DNA of 9,010 bases from CAZALT01 sp964485515 (GCA_964485515.1 CAZALT010000144.1:1-9010); one strand, 5' to 3'. Numbered from the stretch's first letter, positions 1 to 6,228 are shown. Made by a program: numbers and translations. Notes: a model not told the origin generated them from the sequence alone.

Positions 1-236
1 TCCTCGCCCCGCCCGGCCAGCACGGCGATGCCGGCGACCAGGACGGCCAAGGCCACCACGGCGGCGAGACCCGACTGAACCCGCCGGGTCCGGCGGTGGT
101 GCTGCACCCGCGACTGGATGCGCGAGCGCCCGTCGGGTGGCGGCGGGGCGTGCACCGCGTCGCCGACCCGGTGCAGCTGGTCGCCCAGGCTGCGGGCCAG
201 GGCGTCGTTGTTGAGATCGTGCGGAGCCGGGGTCAT
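1..236 (-). CDS. Putative membrane-anchored anti-sigma-like protein, N-terminal part only (runs off the left edge)
   Basis: The visible 78 residues start at the ATG that overlaps the stop of the upstream sigma factor gene (ATGA, 233-236). They show a polar cytoplasmic segment (1-53) with a Pro-rich stretch and a PDGRSR motif (34-39), then a basic patch (HHRRTRR, 46-52), then a hydrophobic membrane segment (about 55-73, Ala/Val/Leu), which gives an N-in, C-out topology. The same layout and many of the same residues (DGR-x-R-x-x-x-RV, then the basic patch, then the membrane helix) occur in the complete protein at 922-3090, so the two are paralogs. Overlap with an ECF sigma gene suggests a regulator that holds or modulates that sigma factor at the membrane. 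The visible part has no HxxxCxxC zinc motif. The extracytoplasmic part lies outside the window, so its length and domains are unknown. The anti-sigma role is inferred from position. Confidence 0.75.
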   Translation of the reverse strand, partial: MTPAPHDLNNDALARSLGDQLHRVGDAVHAPPPPDGRSRIQSRVQHHRRTRRVQSGLAAVVALAVLVAGIAVLAGRGE

Positions 237-739
237 CGCTCCACCACCTTTCGGAGATCGGCCAGTCCTCGGCTGATGAGGGACTTCACGGTGCCGGGTG
301 CGACGTCCAGGGTCGTGGCGATGTCGGCCTCGGTCAGATCGGCGTAGAACCGCAGCACCAGCGCGGCCCGGCGCTTGGACGGGATGGATGCCAGCGCATC
401 GACGAGCTCGTTCGCACCGAGGGCTACCTCACCCGCATCAGTCGCATCCGGCTGTCGACTCGCGGCCGTCCGCCGCTCGACGAGCCACCGGCGCTGGACG
501 TCACGACACCGGTTCACCACCGCCGTGCGCAGGTAGCCGCCGTGGTTGTCGACCTTGTCCCACCGCTCGTACACCCGGGCGAAGGCGTCGTGGACGACCT
601 CTTCGGCCCGGTCCTGCCCACCGAGCAGCAGCACGGCGACGCGCACCATGGGCTCGTACTCGCGCTGGTACAGCTCGTCGAACGCGACGTCGCGGTCCAC
701 CACCACCGCCCGAGCCGCGGGCGCACCCACGTCTTCCAT
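233..739 (-). CDS. ECF-type RNA polymerase sigma factor (module 1)
   Basis: Alternative sigma factor of the sigma-70 ECF class, which directs RNA polymerase to its own promoter set. With the start chosen here it has 168 residues. Region sigma-2 spans about 20-84 (FDELYQREYEPMVRVAVLL, then AEEVVHDAFARVYERWDKVDN, then GGYLRTAVVNRCRD). Region sigma-4 spans about 110-166 (IPSKRRAALVLRFYADLTEADIA, then the helix-turn-helix GTVKSLISRGLADLRK). ATG 739 is preferred because GGGAGAGG lies 5 nt upstream. ATG 796 would be a leaderless start at the expected transcript end. TTG 805 gives the longest frame but lies inside the predicted -10 element, so it is unlikely. The gene is very similar to the sigma gene at 3087-3632, and both end in LRKVVER. 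The stop overlaps the next start (ATGA), which suggests translational coupling to the membrane protein. The sigma assignment is solid; target genes and signal are unknown. Confidence 0.93.
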   Translation of the reverse strand: MEDVGAPAARAVVVDRDVAFDELYQREYEPMVRVAVLLLGGQDRAEEVVHDAFARVYERWDKVDNHGGYLRTAVVNRCRDVQRRWLVERRTAASRQPDATDAGEVALGANELVDALASIPSKRRAALVLRFYADLTEADIATTLDVAPGTVKSLISRGLADLRKVVER

Positions 740-803
740 CTCGGCCTCTCCCGCCGCGTCGGCCACGAGCCCTACCAGTCCCCGGTCAGCATCCATCCGC
801 CCC

Positions 804-841
804 AACGACGGGCGAAGGCCCCACGAGGTTCCCAGGTTCTT
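804..841 (-). promoter_or_regulatory. Predicted ECF sigma promoter of module 1
   Basis: Read on the minus strand: AAGAAC (841-836), 2 nt, GGGAAC (833-828), 17 nt, CGTCGTT (810-804). GGAAC as -35 and CGTC/CGTT as -10 with about 17 nt between them is the general layout of ECF-dependent promoters. The identical array with identical spacings precedes the sister sigma gene (3653-3690), while the intervening bases differ. A transcript would begin near 797, which places TTG 805 outside the message. Autoregulation is inferred. Confidence 0.72.
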
Positions 842-921
842 GCGCGAACGACGAGGCGAGGCCGCCGGACAGGCCAGTCCATCGGGTTACGGCCAGGCCA
901 CTGCGACCCCGGGTAGGTAGG

Positions 922-3090
922 TCAGACCAGGCCGAGGATGACCATCCACTCGTCGATGCTCGGAGCGAGCAGCGCGTCGGCCATGACGACGGCATCGACC
1001 GCGGTGACACCCGAGGGGAGCTCGAGCGCCACACGTGACCCCTGGTCCTGCCACTCGAGCACCGATTGCGGTCGATTCCACGGGCCCAGCGCACTCGCGT
1101 CGGCCCACGGCCCGAACAGCCCATCGCTCCCCCGCACGACCACGCTCTCCGTCGCCTCCGGCTGACCCGCCGGCCGCTCCTCGCCGAACGACAGGTGGAC
1201 CTGGGGCTGGTCGTCGCTCCCGAAGGACATCTGCACACCGGACTCGCCGAACCAGAACCGTGAGGGAAGGCGGTCGGGCGAGGCGAGCACCGTTCCCGCC
1301 AGGTCATCGAGGGCCTCCTCGAAACGAGCCGCCCACCGATCGACGGGGACCTCCTCGATGGTCTCCACGACCGCGCTGAGCTCCTCGGCATCCAAGTAGT
1401 CATCCTCGGTGTCGGGGCCAAGGGAGCTCAGGAGCACCTCGATGCCGGTGCGGTCGTCGGTCCAGTACGCCGCGTGGACGGCGCCCTCGGCCTCGACAGC
1501 GGGATAGCGGCCAGAGGTCGCTGACGGCACGAGCGTGACGCGTCGACCGTCGATGTCGACCACGGGGTTGTCGTGCACCGCGGACTCCTGTGGGTCCTGC
1601 ATCATCTTGCTCATCTCGGTCTTGCCGACGAGCAGCTCCCACGTGCGGCCCTGCTGCTCGAAGCGCAGGGCGTAGCTGGCCTGCTGTTCGGCGGACGCTG
1701 GCGCATAGTCAGCGCTGCTCCACGACCCTCTGGACGGCGCCATCACCGGCAACACGTCGCCGATCGGGGTCGCCCGGGGTAGGCCGTCCGCGATGACCGG
1801 CTCGTCGAGGCCCCCGCTTGGATCCTCTGCCAACTCCCCACCTGCGCTCTGGCGACCTCCCGATCCGGGGAGCAGCACCTGCTCCCACTGCGCGTCGTCG
1901 AGCACGACGAGCGAATCGGCGAACGCCACGAGATCGTCGGTGGTGTGGTCGGCGCTCCCCCAGATCTCGACCCGCGACCCGGCCTCCTCCCACACGAGCC
2001 GATGGCCGAACTCGGTGAGGGTGCCGTTCACCATGTTGGAGACGTAGACGCCGCTGACCCCGCGAACGGCGACCGCGACCCGCTCGAGCTCAGGAGGCTC
2101 CACCGGCTCGCCGGCACCGGGAGAATCGAGGGCGACCGACCGGAGCCGGAAGATCGAGGTCGGTTGCGCGAGCTGTCCGAGACCGACTCCGATCTCCGTC
2201 CAGGGAGACAGGTTGGAGATGCGCATCGTCTCGAGCTCGTCCGGCCGTCCGAGTCGCAGCGGACGCACCGTCGCACCCGTACGCGCATCGACGGCTCCGT
2301 CGGGCGGCATGAGCGCGGCGAGCCACGAGGCGTCGTCGACCGGCCGAATCCTTCCTGCCGTTTCGAGCGCCTGGTCCACCGTGGGGAGGCTCTGGGCGCT
2401 TCCCGCCAAGCTCACCGGACCACTGCCTCCAGCACGCTGAAGGTTCATGTGCGTCAGTGCCGCCGGAACGAGGCTGATGCCATCGCCCGACGGATCTGTC
2501 CACGACGCCTGGTACACCCGTGTCGGGTCCGCCGTGTCGACCCGGAGGGTGACCTCCTTGCCATCGACGAGGTGCATCTGCTCGGTCGACCCGGATTCGT
2601 CCCCGACCCACCTGAACCCCTCGTCGCCGATCGCGGCCCACTCCGCAGAGGACACCGTCATTCGCCAGGCGACCCCGCTCAGCTCGAAGGTCGTCTCCAC
2701 GTAGGAGAAGTTGTTGACCACGACCTCACCGTCGACCTCGTACACCTCGGGTGGCCGGTAGGTGTCGATCTGCCAGTCGACGCCCACGGGAGCGAGCGGC
2801 TGCACCGGGAAGTCGAGGTCGTAGGTCGGTCCCGGACCGGCCACCACCGGGGCCGCTTCCTCGCCGGTGCGATCACGGACGACGGCCACGCCACCCACGA
2901 GCACGACGGCCACAGCGAACGCGCCGAGCACCGACTGCGTGCGGCGACGAGCCCGCCGGGCCCGCACGCGTCCCGACACCCGGGTCCGGCCATCATCGGG
3001 CACCGCGACCCGGTCCCCCGCCACACGCAACTGCCGAGCCAGGTCGCTCGACAGGGCTTCGGTCCGGTCGTCCTGTTCGGTCGGAGTCAT
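922..3090 (-). CDS. Large single-pass membrane protein, putative anti-sigma/sensor partner of the module 2 sigma factor
   Basis: This is a protein of 722 residues whose ATG overlaps the stop of the upstream sigma gene (ATGA, 3087-3090). A short cytoplasmic part (1-52) carries DGRTRVSGRVRARRARRR. One membrane helix follows at about 53-71 (SVLGAFAVAVVLVGGVAVV). About 650 residues should then lie outside the membrane. That part seems to contain two related lobes joined by a Gly/Ser/Glu-rich linker (about 408-430). VDGKEVTL...ASWTDPSGDGISLV (about 174-207) parallels DIDGRRVTL...AYWTDDRTGIEVLL (about 511-553), and LVWEEAGSRVEI...ADSLVVLDDAQWEQVL parallels LEWQDQGSRVAL...ADALLAPSIDEWMVIL at the C-terminus. 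I find no cysteine anywhere and no zinc-binding anti-sigma motif. Position and topology suggest a sigma regulator that senses something outside the membrane. The ligand and mechanism are unknown, and it is not a family I can name. Confidence 0.82.
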   Translation of the reverse strand: MTPTEQDDRTEALSSDLARQLRVAGDRVAVPDDGRTRVSGRVRARRARRRTQSVLGAFAVAVVLVGGVAVVRDRTGEEAAPVVAGPGPTYDLDFPVQPLAPVGVDWQIDTYRPPEVYEVDGEVVVNNFSYVETTFELSGVAWRMTVSSAEWAAIGDEGFRWVGDESGSTEQMHLVDGKEVTLRVDTADPTRVYQASWTDPSGDGISLVPAALTHMNLQRAGGSGPVSLAGSAQSLPTVDQALETAGRIRPVDDASWLAALMPPDGAVDARTGATVRPLRLGRPDELETMRISNLSPWTEIGVGLGQLAQPTSIFRLRSVALDSPGAGEPVEPPELERVAVAVRGVSGVYVSNMVNGTLTEFGHRLVWEEAGSRVEIWGSADHTTDDLVAFADSLVVLDDAQWEQVLLPGSGGRQSAGGELAEDPSGGLDEPVIADGLPRATPIGDVLPVMAPSRGSWSSADYAPASAEQQASYALRFEQQGRTWELLVGKTEMSKMMQDPQESAVHDNPVVDIDGRRVTLVPSATSGRYPAVEAEGAVHAAYWTDDRTGIEVLLSSLGPDTEDDYLDAEELSAVVETIEEVPVDRWAARFEEALDDLAGTVLASPDRLPSRFWFGESGVQMSFGSDDQPQVHLSFGEERPAGQPEATESVVVRGSDGLFGPWADASALGPWNRPQSVLEWQDQGSRVALELPSGVTAVDAVVMADALLAPSIDEWMVILGLV

Positions 3091-3632
3091 CGCTCCACCA
3101 CCTTTCGCAGCTCGGCGAGCCCCCGGCTCACCAGCGACTTCACGGTTCCGGCCGGCACGCCGAGCGTCTCGGCGATCTCGGCCTCGCTCAGGTCGGCGTA
3201 GAAGCGCAGCACCAGCGCGGCGCGACGTTTTGCCGGCAACTTGTCCAGGGCGTCCACCAGCTCGAGGGCTCCGAGCTCGGTCGACACCGACTCGATCGAC
3301 TCGCGGGTCTCGGCGTCACGCGTGCGCTCCCGCCGCGTGCGGCGCTGCACGTCGCGGCACCCGTTGACCACGGTCGTGCGCAGGTACCCGCCAGGGTTGT
3401 CGAGCTTGTCCCACCGCTCGTACACCTTGGCGAACGCGTCGTGCACCGCCTCCTGCGCCGGGCCGTCCCGCCCCACGAGCAGCACGGCGAGGCGCACCAT
3501 CGGGTCGTACTCACGCCGGTACAGCTCCTCGAAGCCCGCATCGCGGTCGGCCGAGATGGGAACCTCATGCACCGGTTCGTCCGTCAGATCAGGCGCACCG
3601 TCGGGCTCGGTCCTCGATCCACTCACCGCCAC
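3087..3632 (-). CDS. ECF-type RNA polymerase sigma factor (module 2)
   Basis: Alternative sigma factor of the sigma-70 ECF class, 181 residues. Region sigma-2 covers about 34-98 (FEELYRREYDPMVRLAVLLVG, then AVHDAFAKVYERWDKLDN, then GGYLRTTVVNGCRDVQRR). A basic, acidic-flanked linker follows, then sigma-4 at about 123-179 (LPAKRRAALVLRFYADLSEAEIA, then helix-turn-helix GTVKSLVSRGLAELRK). The start is GTG 3632, with a GGGGG tract 7 nt upstream; it lies about 20 nt below the predicted -10, so the leader is very short. It is a close paralog of the sigma factor at 233-739, differing most at the N-terminus and in the linker. Its stop overlaps the start of the 722-residue membrane protein. The sigma identity is clear. 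Which promoters it reads is inferred only from the motif in front of its own gene. Confidence 0.94.
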   Translation of the reverse strand: MAVSGSRTEPDGAPDLTDEPVHEVPISADRDAGFEELYRREYDPMVRLAVLLVGRDGPAQEAVHDAFAKVYERWDKLDNPGGYLRTTVVNGCRDVQRRTRRERTRDAETRESIESVSTELGALELVDALDKLPAKRRAALVLRFYADLSEAEIAETLGVPAGTVKSLVSRGLAELRKVVER

Positions 3633-3652
3633 GTCGCTGCCCCCATGGAACC

Positions 3653-3690
3653 AACGACGACCGACGACCCCGTTCGGTTCCCGCGTTCTT
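3653..3690 (-). promoter_or_regulatory. Predicted ECF sigma promoter of module 2
   Basis: On the minus strand: AAGAAC (3690-3685), 2 nt, GGGAAC (3682-3677), 17 nt, CGTCGTT (3659-3653), matching the module 1 promoter in motifs and all spacings. Transcription would begin near 3646, about 14 nt before GTG 3632. The upstream AAGAAC repeats the -35 half (AGAAC/GGAAC) 8 bp away. It may be an accessory contact or a second -35, which cannot be told from sequence. Confidence 0.72.
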
Positions 3691-3694
3691 CCTC

Positions 3695-3716
3695 CGACGC
3701 TCGACCGCTCGCGTCG
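3695..3716 (-). terminator. Possible hairpin terminator after the toxin gene
   Basis: CGACGC (3695-3700) and GCGTCG (3711-3716) form a perfect 6-bp GC-rich stem with a 10-nt loop. The hairpin starts directly after the toxin stop codon and ends 4 bp before the module 2 promoter array. There is no T-tract on the minus strand, so it may be a weak or factor-dependent terminator, or chance in GC-rich DNA. Confidence 0.35.
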
Positions 3717-4094
3717 CTACGGACGGACCAGATCGACGTGACGGCCCGACGCGGCGGCGAGCCGCTCGATGTCTTGCGGATCACCCGTGACGATCTCGTC
3801 GCCGTCGACGGCCAGCAGCACCAGTGCGGAATCGATGACGTCGACGTGCCCGGCGACGGCGAGCAGCACCCCGGCGGAACGACCGAGAGCCTCGTCGAGC
3901 GGACGGATGTCCACGCCGGGAAGGGCCTGCGCAAGCCGTGCCTGACGGGCACCGCCGCGCCACACCTGGCCCAGCACTCCGGCGTGGGTGACGGGAGCGG
4001 CGCCATCGCCCAGAGCCCCTTTGAGGCGGACCCACATGGCTCGCTCGCCGCGTTCGAGAGCGACGAGCGCGTCGCGGTCGAGGATGAGCGTCAT
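3717..4094 (-). CDS. PIN-domain ribonuclease toxin (VapC-like) of a type II toxin-antitoxin pair
   Basis: This 125-residue protein has the length and layout of VapC-type PIN toxins, metal-dependent ribonucleases that are held inactive by the antitoxin. Visible features are the first acidic site in LILDRDALVAL (Asp6, with Asp8 next to it), THAGVLGQVWRGG (37-48), PLDEALGRSAGVLLAVAG (65-82), HVDVIDSALVLLA (83-95, Asp85 and Asp88) and DGDEIVTGDPQDIERLA (97-113, Asp105). At the usual second acidic position (SEVxxAE in many VapCs) there is Gln43, a variant I recall from related actinobacterial PIN proteins. ATG 4094 is chosen because it overlaps the antitoxin stop (ATGA, 4091-4094). The same frame stays open upstream to 4424, but that extension overlaps the antitoxin gene and is Arg-rich shadow sequence. 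The PIN assignment is confident; the RNA target is unknown. Confidence 0.87.
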   Translation of the reverse strand: MTLILDRDALVALERGERAMWVRLKGALGDGAAPVTHAGVLGQVWRGGARQARLAQALPGVDIRPLDEALGRSAGVLLAVAGHVDVIDSALVLLAVDGDEIVTGDPQDIERLAAASGRHVDLVRP

Positions 4095-4384
4095 GGCGAC
4101 TTCGTCGTCCGACGACGCCCGGATCCACGCACGACGGTGGCCCGCTCGCGGTCGAGGCGGCGCTGGGCCTCGATCTCCTCCGTGGTGATCTCGCCGAACT
4201 CCGCCTCGTAGGCGGCGATGGCGTCGGCGAGTGACGCGAGGCGGCGGTCTCGCTCGATCTTCTCGACGAGCGCGGCGTTGACCCATCCGCTCACCGAGTC
4301 GGCCCGACCCGCCTCGACCGCCCGCTGGCCTTCCGTGACCAACACGTCGTCGACGGTGACGGTGAGCCGCTTCTTCGTCGTCAT
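4091..4384 (-). CDS. Ribbon-helix-helix antitoxin (VapB-like)
   Basis: The protein has 97 residues. The N-terminus (about 5-48) fits a ribbon-helix-helix DNA-binding fold: strand RLTVTVD (6-12), helix with VTEGQRAVEAG (16-26), then SVSGWVNAALVEKIERD (30-46). The C-terminal part (about 50-80, ASLADAIAAYEAEFGEITTEEIEAQRR) is the acidic helical segment that in this class wraps the PIN toxin. A basic tail (RGSGRRRTTKSP) follows. It is the first gene of the pair and overlaps the toxin by ATGA, so the two should be co-translated. ATG 4384 has no Shine-Dalgarno sequence in front of it, and a -10-like TACACT ends 6 nt upstream, which suggests leaderless translation. Autorepression through the inverted repeat upstream is expected for the family and is inferred here. 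Confidence 0.84.
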   Translation of the reverse strand: MTTKKRLTVTVDDVLVTEGQRAVEAGRADSVSGWVNAALVEKIERDRRLASLADAIAAYEAEFGEITTEEIEAQRRLDRERATVVRGSGRRRTTKSP

Positions 4385-4390
4385 ACGGCG

Positions 4391-4419
4391 AGTGTAAGAG
4401 GCATATGCGCGGGTGCATA
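4391..4419 (-). promoter_or_regulatory. Promoter and probable operator of the toxin-antitoxin pair
   Basis: On the minus strand TACACT (4396-4391) fits a TAnnnT -10 element, placed so that transcription would start at or next to the antitoxin ATG (4384). Around the -35 position lie an 8-bp perfect palindrome GCATATGC (4401-4408) and the arms TATGC (4404-4408) and GCATA (4415-4419). These are plausible binding sites for the ribbon-helix-helix antitoxin. The stretch is AT-rich compared with its surroundings. No good -35 consensus is seen. Confidence 0.5.
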
Positions 4420-4447
4420 CCCACGAACTCCCGGAGCCACGCCGGCC

Positions 4448-4467
4448 GATCAGCCGATCGGCTGATC
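4448..4467. repeat. 20-bp perfect palindrome with overlapping smaller palindromes
   Basis: Bases 4448-4467 read the same on both strands (GATCAGCC-GATC-GGCTGATC). A second perfect palindrome of 12 bp (GGCTGATCAGCC, 4460-4471) overlaps it, and ATCAGCC(G/A)ATC recurs as a direct repeat just to the right. It lies 26 bp past the helicase stop and about 30 bp from the toxin-antitoxin operator, in a 109-bp gap. It could be the helicase terminator (no T-tail) or a binding site for a dimeric or multimeric regulator. I cannot choose between these from sequence. Confidence 0.75.
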
Positions 4468-4493
4468 AGCCAATCAGCTGGGCGGGTGGCCGG

Positions 4494-6185
4494 TCAGAGC
4501 GACGCCATCCACTTCTCGGCCTGGTCGGCTCGCTTGCACAGCTGGTCCACCGTGGCATCGGCGATGCGACCGATGCCGGCCAGGCGGTTGAGCTGGCCGT
4601 TGACGTCGCGGTGGGTCATGCCGGTGAAGCGGGCCAGGTCGCGGGCCATCTCGGCGTTGGAGCTCCGCAGGATCTGCTTGACCTCCGACAGCGGCAGGCC
4701 CTTGAGCTCGGCGGGGATGCCAACCGTGAACCTGCCGGCGCCCGGCGGCGGCGGGTTGGGCAGGTCGACGGGGATGCCGTGGTCGCCGTCGAGGTCGACA
4801 CCGTCGCGGTCGCCATCGGTGCCGCCGTCGGGACCGAGCGACGGGTCGGAGTCGAACACCGACGACGTGTCGCCCTCGTCGACCACCTGGGCCGACAGCA
4901 CCTGGAACAGCGACATCTGCTCCTGCACGTCGTCGTCGGGCACCGCATCGAAGGCGATGTCGTCCTCGAAGCTCGTCTCGCCCTCCTCGCGCTCCTTGCG
5001 CACCAACGAGTGCCGGCGCTGCTCGGCGACCGAGTGGGCGTAGTGACGCAGCCGGGGATCGTCGGGGATGAACAGCCACGCCCGTTCGCGCCCGGCCAAC
5101 CCGCCGGTGTGACGCACGAAGCGGCCCACGGCCTGGCGGAAGAACAGCTCGGTGGCCGTCGTGGTGGCGAACACGCCGAGGCGCAGCCGCGGGATGTCGA
5201 CGCCCTCGGACACCATGCGCACCGCGACGATCCACGGAGCCGTACCGGTGGCGAACGCGGCGATGCGTCCCGATGCCGACGGGTCGTCGGAGGTCACCAC
5301 CACGGCCGGCGTGCGGTATCGGTCCATGAGCAGCGCGGCGATGCCCTTGGCGTGGTCCTGGTCGGTGGCGATGACCAGGCCGGCGGCGTCGGGCTCGTCG
5401 AGGCGGATCTCGCGCAGCCGGTCGTTGGCCTGGGCCAGCACGGTGGGGAGCCACTCCCCCTCCAGGCTCAGCGCCGTGCGCAGGCGCTGCGCCGAGCGCT
5501 GCTTGTCGAGGGCGTCGTCGAAGCTGGCCGAGTTGGTCTCGCCATCGGGCGCGGTCCACTCCATGAACCCGTTGATGCGGGGGAAGTACACCGGGCGCAC
5601 CACCCGTCGGTCCTTCAGCGCGTCGGCGTAGCCGTACTCGAAGTTGGGGCGGGCCTCGTCGCCCACGTAGTTCACGAACGGGATGGCATGGGTGTCGGAG
5701 CGAAACGGGGTGCCCGACAGGGCCAGCCGGTTGGTGGACGGCTCGAAGGCGTGGCGCACGGCGGACCCCCAGGCCCGGTCGTCGCCCGCGTGGTGGAGCT
5801 CGTCGAGGATGATCATCGACGTGGCGGCGTGCGGTCGCAGCGCATCGGGCCGCGACGCCACCTGCTGGTAGGTGACGACGACGCCGTGCATGTCCGATGG
5901 CAGATGGCCGAGCGACGACGGCCACGACGGCTCGAGGTGCAGCCCGAAGGTGGCCGCCGCCCGCGACCACTGCACCTTGAGGTGGCTGGTGGGCGCCACC
6001 ACGATGATGCGGTCCTGGTGGCGTCGGCTCAGGTGCTGGAGGGCGGCGGACAGGGCGAAGGTGGTCTTGCCGGCCCCCGGGGTGGCCACGGCGAGGAAGT
6101 CGGGGCCGTCGTGGGCCGCCAGTCGATCGAGGGCATCCTTCTGCCAACGACGAAGACGGACCGAGCGAGCCATGGGACCGACCAT
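4494..6185 (-). CDS. Superfamily 2 DEAD/DEAH-box-like helicase
   Basis: This 563-residue protein should use ATP to unwind or move along nucleic acid. Motifs in order: RLRRWQKDALDRL near the N-terminus (Gln15, Q-motif-like), Walker A ATPGAGKTT (34-42), motif Ia VVAPTSHLKVQW, Walker B ILDELHH (126-132, DELH in place of DEAH), motif III SGTPFRSD (157-164), IATDQDHAKGIAALL (motif IV area, about 272-286), motif V VSEGVDIPRL (325-334) and motif VI FRQAVGRFVRHTGG (349-362). An acidic Asp/Gly-rich linker (about 437-475) and a Pro run (472-482) lead to an 80-residue C-terminal domain (TGMTHRDVNGQLNRLAGI, then ATVDQLCKRADQAEKWM), which I suspect binds nucleic acid. ATG 6185 or 6173 could be the start; neither has a clear Shine-Dalgarno sequence. 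Its closest analogues seem to be actinobacterial helicases of unknown substrate. A role in repair, RNA handling or defence is open. Confidence 0.93.
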   Translation of the reverse strand: MVGPMARSVRLRRWQKDALDRLAAHDGPDFLAVATPGAGKTTFALSAALQHLSRRHQDRIIVVAPTSHLKVQWSRAAATFGLHLEPSWPSSLGHLPSDMHGVVVTYQQVASRPDALRPHAATSMIILDELHHAGDDRAWGSAVRHAFEPSTNRLALSGTPFRSDTHAIPFVNYVGDEARPNFEYGYADALKDRRVVRPVYFPRINGFMEWTAPDGETNSASFDDALDKQRSAQRLRTALSLEGEWLPTVLAQANDRLREIRLDEPDAAGLVIATDQDHAKGIAALLMDRYRTPAVVVTSDDPSASGRIAAFATGTAPWIVAVRMVSEGVDIPRLRLGVFATTTATELFFRQAVGRFVRHTGGLAGRERAWLFIPDDPRLRHYAHSVAEQRRHSLVRKEREEGETSFEDDIAFDAVPDDDVQEQMSLFQVLSAQVVDEGDTSSVFDSDPSLGPDGGTDGDRDGVDLDGDHGIPVDLPNPPPPGAGRFTVGIPAELKGLPLSEVKQILRSSNAEMARDLARFTGMTHRDVNGQLNRLAGIGRIADATVDQLCKRADQAEKWMASL

Positions 6186-6197
6186 GATCGCACGCCG

Positions 6198-6217
6198 CGA
6201 TGACCCCTCCGATGACC
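6198..6217. repeat. Two direct copies of CGATGACC in front of the helicase gene
   Basis: CGATGACC occurs at 6198-6205 and 6210-6217, 12 bp apart, 13-32 bp upstream of the helicase start codon (reads GGTCATCG on the gene strand). It lies where a promoter or leader should be, so it may be a regulator site. It is only 8 bp long and could be chance. Confidence 0.3.
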
Positions 6218-6228
6218 GTCGACCACCG

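Noticed and set aside
834..921. Terminator behind the 722-residue membrane protein gene
   Set aside because: Only short GGCC-containing inverted and direct repeats (TGGCCTG(G/T)CC twice) are visible; there is no convincing stem and no T-run.
1945..4211. Long plus-strand frames of 418 and 486 codons
   Set aside because: They cross the boundaries of several well-supported minus-strand genes (membrane protein, sigma factor, toxin) and have low-complexity Arg/Pro/His content.
3717..4424. Toxin frame extended upstream to a 235-residue protein
   Set aside because: The extra N-terminus overlaps the whole antitoxin gene and is Arg/His-rich shadow sequence. The PIN fold begins at ATG 4094, which overlaps the antitoxin stop.
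6140..6160. Third CGTCGTTGG -10 element, inside the helicase gene
   Set aside because: The -10-like sequence is present on the minus strand but there is no GGGAAC at the right distance, so it is probably chance.
4413..6203. 596-codon open frame on the plus strand
   Set aside because: It lies opposite the helicase gene, whose motifs are unmistakable. The plus frame is rich in Arg, Gly, His and Val with no recognisable domain, as expected for the shadow of a GC-rich gene.
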